The notes: generated from the sequence alone by a model not told the origin. A DNA stretch of 64,000 bases from Undaria pinnatifida (GCA_012845835.1 JABAKD010000004.1:4372265-4436264), one strand, 5' to 3'. Positions 45,801 to 61,336 are shown, counted from the stretch's first letter. Numbers and translations are program-made.

Positions 45801-46594
45801 CTACCAGGTATGATTTGAAGTACCAGGTACCGGTATGTACTTGTGTACTCGTCTTTTGGGATGATTTTTGATTGCTTCATTTGATTTCCTGCCTCGGTTC
45901 TCTTCACGTTTTTTTTTTCTTCGCAAATGAAACCCGTCTACCGCCGACCGGACCGTGGCAACGCCAACAAGCACGCATCACAACACAGGGCCATCAGCTC
46001 TACACAACTAGCTCTTGCCATCATCAAATCGCTAGTTGCACCAATTCAGGGGTCTCTTCTTTCTGCCTCCTTCGCGTTTAGTTGTGTTCTTCCTTGCGCG
46101 AGCGTCGCAGCCGCCCGCGAAGCGGAAGTCTTCTACGAGTGCCATAGAACTTGCGACCAAAACATTATCGGATTCTTGACTGGTTTTGGTTCGAGACATA
46201 TTACCGAAATGAAACATGCACGATTTGATTGGCATCACATACGTATAAATGCTGCCTGTTACATACCTGGTACTCGTACATCTGTTTGTGATCGTCGCGA
46301 TTCGGCAATGCCGACGGCGTCACGGTTGTTTTCCATGTTCTTTTGCCTATCGTGAGCGATATGTTGGAGTACTGTTTTTTTTACGGGCGCGTCGAACGAA
46401 CAAGCCAATTCAACTCACTTTCCCCCTACAAATGTCTTCCGCTCACCCAGGTTTTCATCAACCGAGCGCAACTCATCGCCGGTCAACCTACTTTGGTTGA
46501 AAGCGAAGCAGCCGAGCACCTCTGGGTCACCAAGAATGAAGTAGGAGAATACCTTGGGGACGCGATGGGGACCTACTTGAAGCATCTTATCTAG
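36895..46594 (+). CDS. MRPL46: Mitochondrial large ribosomal subunit protein mL46, five exons
   Basis: Exons: 36895-37163, 37894-38085, 38843-38963, 39378-39563 and 46451-46594 (TAG), 912 nt, 303 residues; the human protein is about 280. All introns are GT-AG and the phases (2, 2, 0, 0) match. The N terminus MIAGRCTMRLSSGRTGRKL is rich in R and S and poor in acids, as in a mitochondrial targeting peptide. Exon 2 gives LLERLPVIIQDFTDWQREFW and MEEILEQSP. The NUDIX-like core follows with TLDRALDDRLVLIIKP, WRLPETAWEAGETIRQAAER and QLHFVGNCPAG. The last junction joins TYGDK to VFINRAQLIAG, and WVTKNEVGEYL near the C terminus is the family signature. The protein is a structural part of the mitoribosome; the fold is NUDIX-like, and no hydrolase role is known in the family. 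Intron 4 spans 6.9 kb of repeats. The ATG is the first after an in-frame stop. Identification is strong; the donor at 39563 was chosen by phase and family fit over a better GTAAGC at 39595. Confidence 0.87.
37410..37690 (+). repeat. Tandem duplication in mL46 intron 1, about 165-bp period
   Basis: GTGTCGAAAAACAGCAGTGA and CACACCAAGCAACGCGG followed by TACGACGTCATAGATAGATG occur twice. The antisense frames over this segment repeat with it and are not genes. Confidence 0.75.
40150..40830 (+). repeat. Tandem repeat of about 160-250 bp units
   Basis: CCCACGGTCAACCC starts at 40185, 40396, 40649 and 40806. Units contain GACCCGCTGCTCTTAGCTA, GGCCTATGACAGCAGCAGCA, GGCAAGCACACAGGGTCGCC and GCCTTCGATGGCGTGGTCGA. 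Unit length varies by internal deletions. Confidence 0.78.
40920..41078 (+). repeat. Tandem repeat, about 60-bp units, three copies
   Basis: TTACGGTTCGAT followed by TTGTGCCGCCCTG recurs three times (near 40924, 40985 and 41037). Confidence 0.72.
41398..41425 (+). repeat. CTG trinucleotide run
   Basis: About seven CTG units in a row. CAG/CTG runs recur across the window (for example about 40275, 44685, 51955 and 63640). Confidence 0.8.
43142..43920. mobile_element. PIF/Harbinger-type MITE (family H1), copy 2
   Basis: About 780 bp matching 14900-15684 in reverse orientation throughout. This includes the CAGTCGAAAA iterons at both ends and the internal GCTGACTTGCGGCGAGAAGC / CCAAGCCAGCGTCGGCGCC part. 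The left end is GGCCATTTCTTACACAGTC. The right end is disturbed: TTTCTTATACAG is present in reverse, but an extra 10 bases separate it from GGCC. No clear 3-bp duplication remains. Confidence 0.75.
43975..44745 (+). repeat. Direct repeat pair of about 190 bp
   Basis: CGATGCGAGATGCG to ATTTATGCTGGTT at 43968-44166 matches 44533-44739. The shared core includes ACCAACGTAGCTGCTGCCCA, CGGCAATCATGCGAAGGCTG and GCTTCTGCTGCTGCTGCACG. The interval between them is unique. Confidence 0.78.
45190..45790 (+). repeat. Skewed GTGC/GCTCAGC repeat, three clusters
   Basis: Three clusters (about 45210-45330, 45405-45560 and 45680-45790) each start with CAGCTCAGC-type words and pass into GTGCGGTGCCGTGYGGTGC-type words with strong G+T strand bias. 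A fourth, with more C, is at 60995-61170. Simple-sequence evolution explains the frames there. Confidence 0.7.
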
Positions 46595-48490
46595 GCTTGC
46601 CGAGCGCAGTAGTGTTTGGAAACGGAAGGAACAGAAACAAGCACCTGTGACGAGATACTCGTACGTGCAGAGTGAATATTGTGCACTCGTTGAATGTTTA
46701 ACGGAGACGATGGCATACGTTTCTTTTCTTGCGAGCGATGGTTACGTGTGTCTTGTTGTGAGTTTTCTCTTGACCTCATGCACACACATGCCGCGAAGGT
46801 TAAGCCGTGGATTGAAGCAAGGCAGCAACAGTCTGTGCACTGCAATCACTGCATGCAGCACGCATGGGCGACTAGCCCTGCGTCATACCATTTGAATGTT
46901 GTGCCATGTGTTGTAAATGTATTCCATTGCACCTCGGCAGTTCAACAGGGGGGCTTGTGATGCACGGAGGAGGCAGATGCCTATACTCGTCCATTGCTTG
47001 TCTTTACGCTTTTCGGCACATGCTACGATAGAGGTAGCACTTTCGTGTGAAATGTTTCATGAGTGACGGGGCTCCTCAACCCAAAATCGTCGGAAAGTGA
47101 CAATTTTTTTTTGGATGATTCTCGTTGTTTTACTTAAGCCATGTGATATTTCTCATCCGGTAGCTGTTTTACTTCTCTCCAAATCAGTTTTGGGGTTAAG
47201 AAGGGCGTGTCTTGACCTCTCAAATTGAGGAACCTCAGTAAAAAGGTGTTGCACCTCTATCGTAGCACACGTCTTTCGTACAACGTGTTTCTCGGCGATG
47301 AAATAAAATGCCCATCAAACAACGCTCGTTTGGGCCCAAGAGCAGAAACACAAGATTGGAAGACGGATGCCTACACTCGTCCATTGCTTGTCGTTACACT
47401 TTTCGTACAACGTTTTTCTCGGCGATGAAAAATGCCCATCAAACCACGCTCGTTTTTGCCAGAAACACAATGATAGGAAGGCCTTCGTTCTTTTGCCCCC
47501 TTAAGTGATTACGTACTCGCCTGCATCGTAGCCACCATCCGTCTTGGCTGCAGAGCCGAAACTATTCCTAATCAACAGCCATTTTTTACAGGATGGAGGA
47601 CTGGGATCGGCTGTCAAAGATCCACAGCGTTCTTCTCACACGACCGATCACCGTTTCCTACTAGATCAAAATATTTCGGGGAAGATCTGTGTCAAGATCT
47701 GTATGGTCGAACTCATTTTACCCGGTGGGAGCCGTACGATCTGCGTTATCTAGCGCATGTTTCCCGAGTTGGATCTGTATTCTACGAGTTGTGCTGCTGT
47801 ATAAGAGATCCCGATCGGGGACGTACTACCGTAGTTCGAAACCAGCTAAAAGAGATTAGTCGACCGACAAGGGAAGTAATCGCCGTAAATGACCTTAGAG
47901 AATAAGTGAGGGGGAAAGTGTCGCAACATGTGACGGGTTTCAGGAGGATCGGCCACCGGCCAACTGAAGTAGCTTTAGCTTGTCGGGGATGATCTGTGTT
48001 CTTAATGCACGGTACGCAGAAGGTATACGAAGCGGTACGACGGTACGAGGCGAGGTAGCGTTATTTTTGAAAAGTCAAGACCGAACTTGTCGTGAACGGT
48101 CATATTTGACCGATCTTAAAACAAACAGACCGAGACAGCAGTCGCAACAGATTTCAAAACACGGAAAAAGATGACATGGTAAACACGCGAGCGCAATGAA
48201 AAAGACGCCCCAAACTTGTCTCAGCATACAACGGAACACCTATAATGTGACGCGGGTAATCCTGGTTCTTAGCTCGGGAGGTGGAACACACTCCAAAAGT
48301 ATTGCTTCCCACGTGTTAAAAGGGCGGAAATTGTATGAGGAGCAGTTCCTCTTTAGTTTATAATCTTACGACGCGAGCACAAATGTAGAAAAAACGCCTC
48401 TTAACTTCCATCCCTTCACGAGCAATACTAGGTTTCTCTCGGGAGTGGGAAGGCACTTTGTCTCAACGCGTTAGGAGGCGCAAAAGTGTG
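46595..48490. other. Sequence between convergent genes, left part
   Basis: No gene recognised. Two segments around 47265-47340 and 47395-47465 share TTTCGTACAACGT-TTTCTCGGCGATGAA and AAATGCCCATCAAAC-ACGCTCGTTT. A diverged duplication of about 220 bp spans 48190-48490 (GACGCGAGCRCAA, AAAAAACGCC and CTCGGGAG-TGG-A-GCACT segments). Confidence 0.5.
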
Positions 48491-48627
48491 ACGGGGACAG
48501 TAGTACCGTACCCCAAAAATTGATTCAAAAACCTCTTGTGGATTTGCGCAAGAGCGAATTGGGAGCTCTTGCGCAAATTCGCATGAGGTTTTTGATTTGG
48601 GGGTACGGCACTACTACTGTCCCCCGT
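48491..48627. mobile_element. Small fold-back element (MITE-like)
   Basis: Arms of about 65 bp are nearly perfect reverse complements around about 9 bp. The left arm starts ACGGGGACAGTAGTACCGTA and the right arm ends in TACTGTCCCCCGT. Both arms contain GAGCTCTTGCGCAAAT-type sequence near the centre. A transcript would fold into a long hairpin. No convincing target duplication. Confidence 0.75.
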
Positions 48628-49226
48628 TGAACCGGTAACGTCCCGCCTCTCGGTAGGCCAAACGTATGAAGTAGGGTTTCGCCCCGTGGCATTCCTCTTG
48701 TGACTGGTAATGTTAATTACAAGCATGGCAAAACACAACTGGGCAAGCAAAAAAGAAAAAAATATTATATTTCAGTAACCCATTTGTGACCAAGGCAAAT
48801 CAGTAGTCAAATAAATGGGGAGGATGGGCGTCGTCCGCGACAATTCACGCACGCCTCCTCTTTTATGCCGTCGTCAATATTGTCACGACATCGGCATGTA
48901 TGTGGGGAATTCACAAAGCAAAAGGGTTCAGGTAATTTTTCCATTCCAAGAGCTGCTAAAACTTGTCCGTGCATCTACTACAGCTCCAGTGTGTTGACGA
49001 TGGAAAAAGAAAAACGAAGCAACGCCTTACTATTGAGACAGCAAAAAGGAGACACCACGCTACATGCCCTAAAATCTCGACGTGGAAAGGGTGTAGACCA
49101 CCGTTTGTAGCGGATTACAGCCAATTCCAGGATCCCTGGCAAGTTTTGCTACTTTACAGACACCATGTTATGGTGACTATAGCAAACGCGGGGGAATCGT
49201 AAAGGGTGGGCACGGTACGAGACGCT
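48628..49226. other. Region downstream of the hydrolase gene
   Basis: 3' flank of the minus-strand hydrolase gene and presumably its 3' untranslated region. No polyadenylation signal was assigned. No other feature recognised. Confidence 0.4.
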
Positions 49227-55099
<5,873 letters not shown>

Positions 55100-55285
55100 G
55101 ATTATAAAAGCAAGAGAAGCGACGTCGCGATCGATGCGTGTGGGAGATAGAGTCCAGGAGTACTGGGTGAGGGGGATTGTGTGAAAGGCCATGCGTGTTC
55201 GTTTTCGTGGAGGCGGTTATTACAGGGGCAATATCGTGCCCTCCCCTGTTTCCGTTTCCTTGTCGACAAGTGAGAAACTCGGCCC
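55100..55285. promoter_or_regulatory. Presumed divergent promoter between hydrolase and MinE genes
   Basis: 186 bp between two start codons pointing away from each other. TATAAAAG lies at about 55103-55110 on the plus strand, about 176 bases before the MinE ATG. Whether it is used is unknown. The MinE leader may contain an upstream exon overlapping this region. Confidence 0.45.
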
Positions 55286-55459
55286 ATGAGCTGGCTTGGC
55301 CGCATCTCGACGCGACTAGGACTGGGGGGTTCCACCAGCAACTCGAGAGGGATAGCACGGGAACGCTTGTCGATCATCCTGGCTCATCAGCGAGGAGATA
55401 TTTTACTCGAGGGTGTCGACCTGGAACAATTGCAGGCAGAGGTTCTCCAATGCGTCAAG
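55286..55459 (+). CDS. minE: MinE-like division-site protein, first exon (partial)
   Basis: 58 codons from ATG 55286 to a GT donor after AAG 55459 (phase 0). MinE drives MinD off membranes and so positions the division ring in bacteria and in plastids or mitochondria that keep it. The exon gives an amphipathic start MSWLGRISTRLGL, as in the membrane-targeting helix of MinE. The MinD-binding segment GIARERLSIILAHQRG and the helix LEQLQAEVLQCVK follow, in the order and spacing of bacterial MinE (A-x-x-RL-x-I-I-L-A-x-x-R, about 20 residues, then a leucine-rich helix). The beta-strand half (normally starting KY-x-x-x-D) must lie in a later exon, which I could not find. No organelle targeting peptide is visible before the helix, so either an upstream exon exists or the protein is targeted differently. 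The donor GTGCTT is weak. Mitochondrial and plastid MinE are both known in stramenopiles, so the organelle is open. Confidence 0.72.
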
Positions 55460-55813
55460 GTGCTTTTTTTTCCATACTGAAAGCTAGATACATGGTATAC
55501 GCTATTTGGTGCCGATTTCTCCCGCAAGTACAACAACAAAACAGACAGAGTACTACATGTACTCGTACCGCATTACAAGTCAAATGTGATTTATTGATGG
55601 TTCTGTTGAGCAAAAGAGCCCTTTTGGGGGTCTTCAATCGTCGGTTCGGTAATTTGTTCAGGTCTTTGTCGCTTCTGTGATGTAGGGGTACAGTCATACG
55701 TGCGTACTTGGAGTATGTACCTTCTGCTATTATACGAGTACCTGGTAAGTCGTAAAAGTTTTACACACATACCAATTTCCATTTGTACGATTACTTGACG
55801 TTTACGGTACTTA

Positions 55814-56625
55814 GGGCCCGAATTAACGGGGAACTCGCCAAATCGAATTTCGATTTTTTTTTTTTAATTTCATGAAAAATACACGAAAAAATCAACTTTG
55901 GTTCTTATCAAGGAACGGCGCAGTGCGTTGTAGGAAATAAAAAAATTCAAAAAACGCAAAAGGGTCAACGAACACCCGTGGGCAACGACCGAGGCGAGCG
56001 ATGGCTCGCGTCCTCCTCGGAGCGCCGCGGCTAGCCGCAGATTCTTTTGGCCGGCAGCGGCTTGGAGGCTATGGCTCTAGGTGTCTCTTGGATGGGCTGG
56101 CGCCACCCCGCCGCCCGACACGGGCAGCAGCGACGGGGATATAGCGGTCGAACTTCTGAGCGAAGTCATCATGTGGTAGTTGGTCGTGTAACTTTCGAGG
56201 TGCAGGGCGACGAAAAGCTGGGTTTGCGGCGGTCTCGGTTGTTTTCGAAGCGTCGCAGGCGGTCTAGGCTGTGCTAAGGACCTTCGGAGGCCGCGCTGCG
56301 GCTGCTCCGGTGGTCCTGCCTCTCGCAATGTTGGCTTCTCGCCTCTCAATCAGCCGACGACATGGCACCAATTCGCGTGGCCGGCTTCGGTTACACAGAA
56401 CAAGCCATGTCTAGGTGGACAAACTCCCTAAATTCAATTTCGATTTTCGACAAAATTCGACCGAGAAAGTCTTTTTTTACTTCTTTGTTGAATTTGATTT
56501 TTCGTAATAATTCTGAGAATGCCTGCTTGGTGATTCATTTCTTGACCAATCAGATGCAAATTAAATTAAATTCTATAAAAAAAAATCGAAATTCGATTTT
56601 GCAAGTTCCTCGTTAATACGGGCCC
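55814..56625. mobile_element. Harbinger-like non-autonomous element (family H2)
   Basis: An 812-bp element with inverted ends of about 50 bp, GGGCCCGAATTAACGGGGAA on the left and GGGCCCGTATTAACGAGGAA on the right (reverse complement). Both continue into ATCGAATTTCGATTTTTTT. TTA flanks both sides (55811-55813 and 56626-56628), fitting the TWA target of PIF/Harbinger. The internal 700 bp is GC-rich with no transposase. It lies downstream of the MinE exon, probably in its intron. Confidence 0.82.
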
Positions 56626-56628
56626 TTA

Positions 56629-57049
56629 CTTCTACCCGTGGGTTTGACGCTGTATACGAGTATACATTCAGAGTACACATCAATAGTACCAGGTAAGTAG
56701 TAACAAAAATGTGGGAAAGTAGTCCCGCAGCAGGCACGAGATCTCTCCGTTTTAGTGTGGGGTGTCGAGACACACCGAGCTGCGGTCATGTGTCGTTAGC
56801 ACACTCTCGGGGGTCATCAACGAGAGGTAACCACAGAGTTCCCCAGCCGAGGATTCAGGACACGTCTGGGACAGATTTGCCTAGAAGGACTATCTATAAT
56901 GAAATGAGGCGGTACGATCTAGGAGGTAGGACCTGGTATCCACATCACCCCCCTCTTTTTCAGACGTGCAAACATGCGCGTCTTGTAAAAGGTGTGGACT
57001 TGGGATGACAGGTTCCTGAACTCATTCCCTAGAATTCGCGTTTTTTTTT
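56629..57049. other. Sequence with possible LTR remnant
   Basis: CACACTCTCGGGGGTCATCA followed by ACGAGAGGTAA at about 56801-56831 recurs at about 57531-57561, with weaker similarity before it (TAGTGTGGG-GT...CGACACAC). Together with the primer-like site at 57425-57441 this suggests two decayed LTRs about 730 bp apart, with an S2 SINE inserted between. Confidence 0.4.
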
Positions 57050-57355
57050 GTCACACTTTTTACTTTCTACAAGTACTCGTAGCTTCTGGACAAGCCCGTG
57101 GTCACAAGTGTCGTTCCTTCTCCCCCCCGGTTCTTGCCTTCAATTTTTATCGCGCATAGGGTTCAGCAATCCCACTGCTCGTCGATTTTTCGTGGAGAGT
57201 TGCTAACTCACGCTCTCGCGCTTTCCGCAAGTCAATTTGTTCACAAGAAAAAATCCCAACGAATTTATACGAGTATATGCACCCGGCGGGGCTCGAACTC
57301 ACGAAACTGACCTACACCAGGCTCGAGGATAACCTGATACGCCACCGGGGTGACC
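57050..57355 (-). mobile_element. tRNA-derived SINE, family S2, copy 2
   Basis: Same family and orientation as 12765-13090. On the minus strand the head carries TGGCGTATCAGG (A-box-like) and GTGAGTTCGAGCCCC (B box). The first bases CACCCCG pair with CCGGGTG downstream at six of seven positions, so the head still resembles a tRNA, but no proper anticodon arm forms. Confidence 0.78.
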
Positions 57356-57424
57356 GGCATATAAACACAACCAGGTAGCAGGTGTAATACCACCTGGTCT
57401 TTTTATTCGTGCAGCAGAATCCGG

Positions 57425-57441
57425 TCCTGCCGACGACGCCA
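57425..57441 (-). promoter_or_regulatory. Orphan primer binding site of serine-tRNA type
   Basis: The 17 bases TCCTGCCGACGACGCCA are identical to the primer sites of TRIM-A and TRIM-B copy 2. Here the adjoining sequence is not one of the two LTR families, so a third element family or a decayed one is implied. Confidence 0.6.
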
Positions 57442-57561
57442 AGTATGGGGCGGTAGTCTTGCAGCACGTAAATATTTTCGTTCAGTGTGGGTGTAGCGAC
57501 GACACGCCGACGTGGGGTTGTGTGGTGTTACCACACTCTCGGGGGTCATCAACGAGAGGTA

Positions 57562-58084
57562 ATGTCAGAGAGAGTGCCCTCTCATGGTCTTCCCTCTCTC
57601 CCGTTGCGGCGTTATGATGTATAGCATATAGCAGTTGTCCCCTTAATATCTGGCAGACGTTGTCGTCTGCCTGGACGAACGGTTCCGCCCCCAATTCTGT
57701 CAGGAGGTATCCGGCGGATAGCACGCAACTAATACCAAAGATGTAACAACCAAGCAACCCTCGTGTTTGTGACCATTACACAGCCAGAAGCACCCCTGCA
57801 TAGCAGTAGTCGATCCCTACTCCCTACGGTAAGTCCGTATTGCCCTGATACTGCTACTCTGGCGTCGCCGGCACACTAGACTTCACCGCGTTCTCACCAC
57901 CCCAAACATGCTAGATACAGCTACAGCAGTAGAACGAAAGACCATGCGGGAATTTTAGTTTCAGCTTTTGTACATGTCCATACGAGTTGTATTGTATCAG
58001 TGCGCCGAATGATTATGGGCCGAAATCGCCCTTGACAAAATTCATCAGGGGATTCAAACATCTTCACAAGAGTAAAAATGCGCG
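57562..58084. other. Sequence with no gene recognised
   Basis: A minus frame of 91 codons (57482-57757) resembles nothing known. No exon encoding the missing MinE half was recognised here. Confidence 0.4.
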
Positions 58085-58160
58085 ACCGGAGTATCACGCA
58101 GCTTGTAGATATGAGTATCGGCCCTTAAATTGATCGAACTCACAGCTGACGTATTCATTT
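58085..58160 (+). repeat. Dispersed exon-like module, copy 4
   Basis: CGACCGGAGTATCACGCAGC, then TTGTAGATATGAGTATCGG, then AAATTGATCGAACTCAC. One extra base disrupts the ATG-initiated frame, so this copy is broken if the module is coding. It is followed by AACAACAACGACAACGACAA simple sequence. Confidence 0.55.
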
Positions 58161-58414
58161 AAACAACAACAACGACAACGACAACGACAGAACAAACAGC
58201 AACACCCGCGGCACCGTACAATGACAAACAGCAAGCCGTAGAAGCACGGCATAATATATTGCTACGTTGTGCAGCAGCAGCAAGCAGCATCCAGGAAACA
58301 CAAAGCCTAGCCCGAGTGCTATTTGCAGTAGGTCGGCACGCATCCGAGACGTTGTGTCGACGTACCCCATGAATAAATATATATATACAATCATTCCTTG
58401 AATATAGAGTCATT

Positions 58415-58735
58415 CCTTGGTGTCATGGACTTTGGTCAGGAGTTTTTTGTCTCGGCCTAAGTATGCGATTCGCGGAACTGGAATTCTCGGTCGAATATGG
58501 CTTGGTTCGAGCGCCGCCTTCGGGGGGCGGCTCCAACGCCCCTCGCCCTGCCGTGTCCGTTCCGCACATCGACGTGAACGCGGACGGGCGCCGAGCGAGA
58601 CGAGCGAGTGTCGAGGAGGAATTTCGGAAAAATTGTTGAATCTTAATGGCTGCAACGCCTGAATGATTTACAAAATTTGCATCATTTCCAAACGGTACGT
58701 GATAATGTATGGAATTTTGCGGTGGCATACTCTCG
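58415..58735 (+). repeat. Family F repeat, uninterrupted copy
   Basis: About 320 bp from GGTGTCATGGACTTTGGTCA to about GGTGGCATACTCTCGAGCGT. It serves as the empty-site reference for the TRIM-A insertion. A perfect-looking hairpin CGCCGCCTTCGGGGGGCGGC sits near the middle. Confidence 0.7.
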
Positions 58736-58964
58736 AGCGTTAGTTTCTTCGCTGTACTTTTTTACTAGTTCGTTTGGTTTGTTGCTCGGCATTTTATTGC
58801 TCTTGTTTCTGCTCGTTTTGCCAGCTGGAAATTCAATTTTTTAGTGTGGGTTCACCTAAAACGTGACACAACTTACCGACGATATCCAACAACTTCGTGA
58901 CACAAATTACCGACGGCAAGACGTTTCGTGACAAAATAACTCCCAAATCATGATACTTTCACGT

Positions 58965-59424
58965 AACAGAATTTCGAGACAAAACCTAGCTGGTAGATCC
59001 GTCTCTTCGGCCTTTGGCCCTGGCTTTAGCACGGCCCCTGTCACTCCAGGCAGCCTCTGCTGTAGGCATGAACGAGTGCGGTTGATTCGCAGCGAACTAT
59101 CCCGCTGTGCTCGCTTCTATGTGGCCATTGTCCCTGCCATGTCATGTCACCTTTTTTCTGTTTTGAGCTCGTCGTCGTACGGTTGAGGTACGAGGAAACC
59201 CGTACGTACTCGGTGAGAGCAGCAGTATGTACGACGAGCATGAACGCCAATTGACGACATTGGCAAGCACACAACAGCAGGTGTAGCAGCAGTAGCCGAA
59301 GGGCGAAACTTCTAGCACATAATGCAGCAACTAGTACCAACCTGAACTACAGTAGATAGCTCAAAGTGCAGTGCGAGTGCCGTTGGCAAGTTCAGTCGTA
59401 CCCGCATCACTCTGTCCAATATAT
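58965..59424 (+). repeat. 460-bp tandem duplication, unit 1
   Basis: Starts AACAGAATTTCGAGACAAAA, which recurs at 59425. The two units match over their full length with few differences. Both strands have frames of 60-100 codons that repeat in each unit and are unrecognised. Confidence 0.85.
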
Positions 59425-59889
59425 AACAGAATCTCGAGACAAAACCTAGCAGGTAGAAGAGCCATCTCTTCGGCCTTTGGCCCTGGCTTTAGCACGGCCG
59501 CTGACACTCCAGCCAGCTTCTGCTGTAGGCATGAACGAGTGCGGTTGATTCGCAGCGAACTATTCCGCTGTGCTCGCTTCTATGTGGCCATTGTCCATGC
59601 CATTTTATGTCACCTTTTTTCTGTTTTGAGCTCGTCGTCGTACGGTTGAGGTACGAGGAAACCCGTACGTACTCGGTGAGAACAGCAGTATGTACGACGA
59701 GCATGAACGCCAACTGACGACGTTGGCAAACACACAACAGCAGGCGTAGCAGCAGTAGCCGAAGGGCGAAACTTCTAGCACATAATGCAGCAACTAGTAG
59801 CAACCTGAACTACAGCAGATAGCTCAAAGTGCAGTGCGAGTGCCGTTGGCAAGTTTAGTCGTACCCGCATCACTCTGTCCAATATATAA
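59425..59889 (+). repeat. 460-bp tandem duplication, unit 2
   Basis: Second unit, ending at CCAATATATAAC as unit 1 does. Differences include a few substitutions and a small indel (GTAGAAGAGCCATCTC against GTAGATCCGTCTC). Confidence 0.85.
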
Positions 59890-60374
59890 CAACCGTTTAT
59901 GTCCATATTGATGAAAAAAAAAATACATTTCCTGTAAGAACGATACGTCGTACGAGCGGACGTTCTGGTGTGCTCCTGCCGGGGGACCATCGAGCACACC
60001 GCATGTTTTACCCAAACAAGAGCCAACAAGAGGCAGGGCAGGGGCCCCCAACACAGAGACACGTGACAACCACGGCCAGCTGTCGATCGCGTAATTGGCC
60101 GGTAGTCCGTGCTTCGGTGGGTGTATCGGAAGTCGTTCGTAGTACTACAGCTGTAGACCGTCGAAAGACCACGTGACACGATGTGACATCCCGTTCTGGT
60201 GGCAGCCTCGCCAGTAGACCCCCCAAATATTTATTTTTCTTTTCTTTTTCTTGGCCCCATGCACCCATTTCCTTTCCTTTCTCTTCTTCGTTCTTTGTTT
60301 CTTTTTTCCAATTGACTTGCGTCTGTTGTGCGTATGCGTTGTGATAGATACTACGTGTAATATATACGTGGTAG
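59890..60374. other. Sequence with no gene recognised
   Basis: Pyrimidine-rich run at 60225-60310. No gene or shared repeat recognised. Confidence 0.4.
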
Positions 60375-60488
60375 TTTTTTTTTTTTTTTTTATCCTCCGG
60401 CAATGGGGAAAAATAAAGCTTTAGCTCACCACACTTCCACGTATTTTCATACGCGTCGTGTGTCGATTTAACTCAGTTGCTTTCGCAG
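60375..60488 (-). mobile_element. Poly(A) retroposon 3' end, copy 3
   Basis: Minus-strand copy with the 3' hairpin CATTGCCGGAGGATA and about 17 A. It matches 2588-2700 up to GCTTTCGCAG, where both stop agreeing, which may mark a shared 5' end. No target duplication was found. Confidence 0.65.
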
Positions 60489-61336
60489 TAGTCTTTCTTG
60501 GGTGGCAAGCGGTATAGTCGGTTTTCCCAGGCGCGAGTAATGAGACGTATGCACCGGTATGGACCTGGCACATCGTATACTGACTCCCGATTTCACTTTT
60601 ATATGTTTCTGGTGGAGGCATGAATTGCGTCAGCTGTGATTTATGCGTGTACCACCTTGGGTTGTTTGTGTTTTTCCCTAGGGTATTCCTCTGCTCCAGA
60701 GTGACTGGAACCAGTCCTGTGACCACGGACTGGATTGTGCGAGTTAATGTGAGAACAGCAACAACAACTCAAATATTGCCTGTTTCTTGACCTTTCAGCT
60801 ACTTCCTGAAAATTTGGTTTTTCTGCCAACACGATTTTGAACCTTTTCGCGATTTTTTCTTTTTTTTTTGTCTAGTCAGTTAAACTTCATACCATTTGCC
60901 GCTAATTTTCCCCCTGTGCATTAGTTGCGGAACGGTCCAGCTTTAGCTTTTCTTTGATTACCACCATTTGTTTTGTAGTTGACGAAGCTTCATCGGCTGA
61001 GATCTGGGCTTGGCTCATCAGCTCCACACCGCCCAGCACCCCATCGCAGCGCTAAAGCTCACAGCAACGAAGCGCCGTGCAGTGCCCTGCGGCTCAGCTC
61101 AGCAGCGCACCGCAGCGCAGCGCTAGCTCAGCAGAGCGAAGCGCTATGCTTTGCCGTGCTCTGCCGTCGCGATCGTTCGTTGTTCATGATATCTAAAACT
61201 CCGCGTAGGCTGATATTTAGGTATTTGGCGCTTTATTCTATATCGCGTCAACCATCGTAATATCATACAATATGGGGGAGGGAATGTAATCTCTATGCAA
61301 AGATCCTGTTTTGTTTTAATCAATTGTCAGCCAGCC
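60489..61336. other. Sequence with no gene; skewed repeat inside
   Basis: A GCTCAGC/CAGCGC-type cluster at 60995-61170 relates to 45190-45790. TGCGGAACGGTCCA near 60926 also occurs near 39870. No gene recognised. Confidence 0.45.

Larger units (their letters stand above)
39564..46450 (+). other. mL46 intron 4, 6.9 kb, repeat-filled
   Basis: Starts GTGATG and ends TCACCCAG. It contains, in order, two tandem-repeat blocks (40150-41078), a CTG run, a Harbinger-type MITE (43142-43920), a direct repeat pair (43975-44745) and GTGCGGTGC-type skewed repeats (45190-45790). The longest frames inside (for example 41325-41828 and 45927-46355) are low-complexity or unrecognised. Intron 3 is only 414 bp, so most of the excess length is explained by inserted repeats. 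Confidence 0.7.

Noticed and set aside
57282-57350. True tRNA gene on the minus strand
   Set aside because: Six of seven acceptor pairs form, but D and anticodon arms do not, and the unit is the head of a repeated element.
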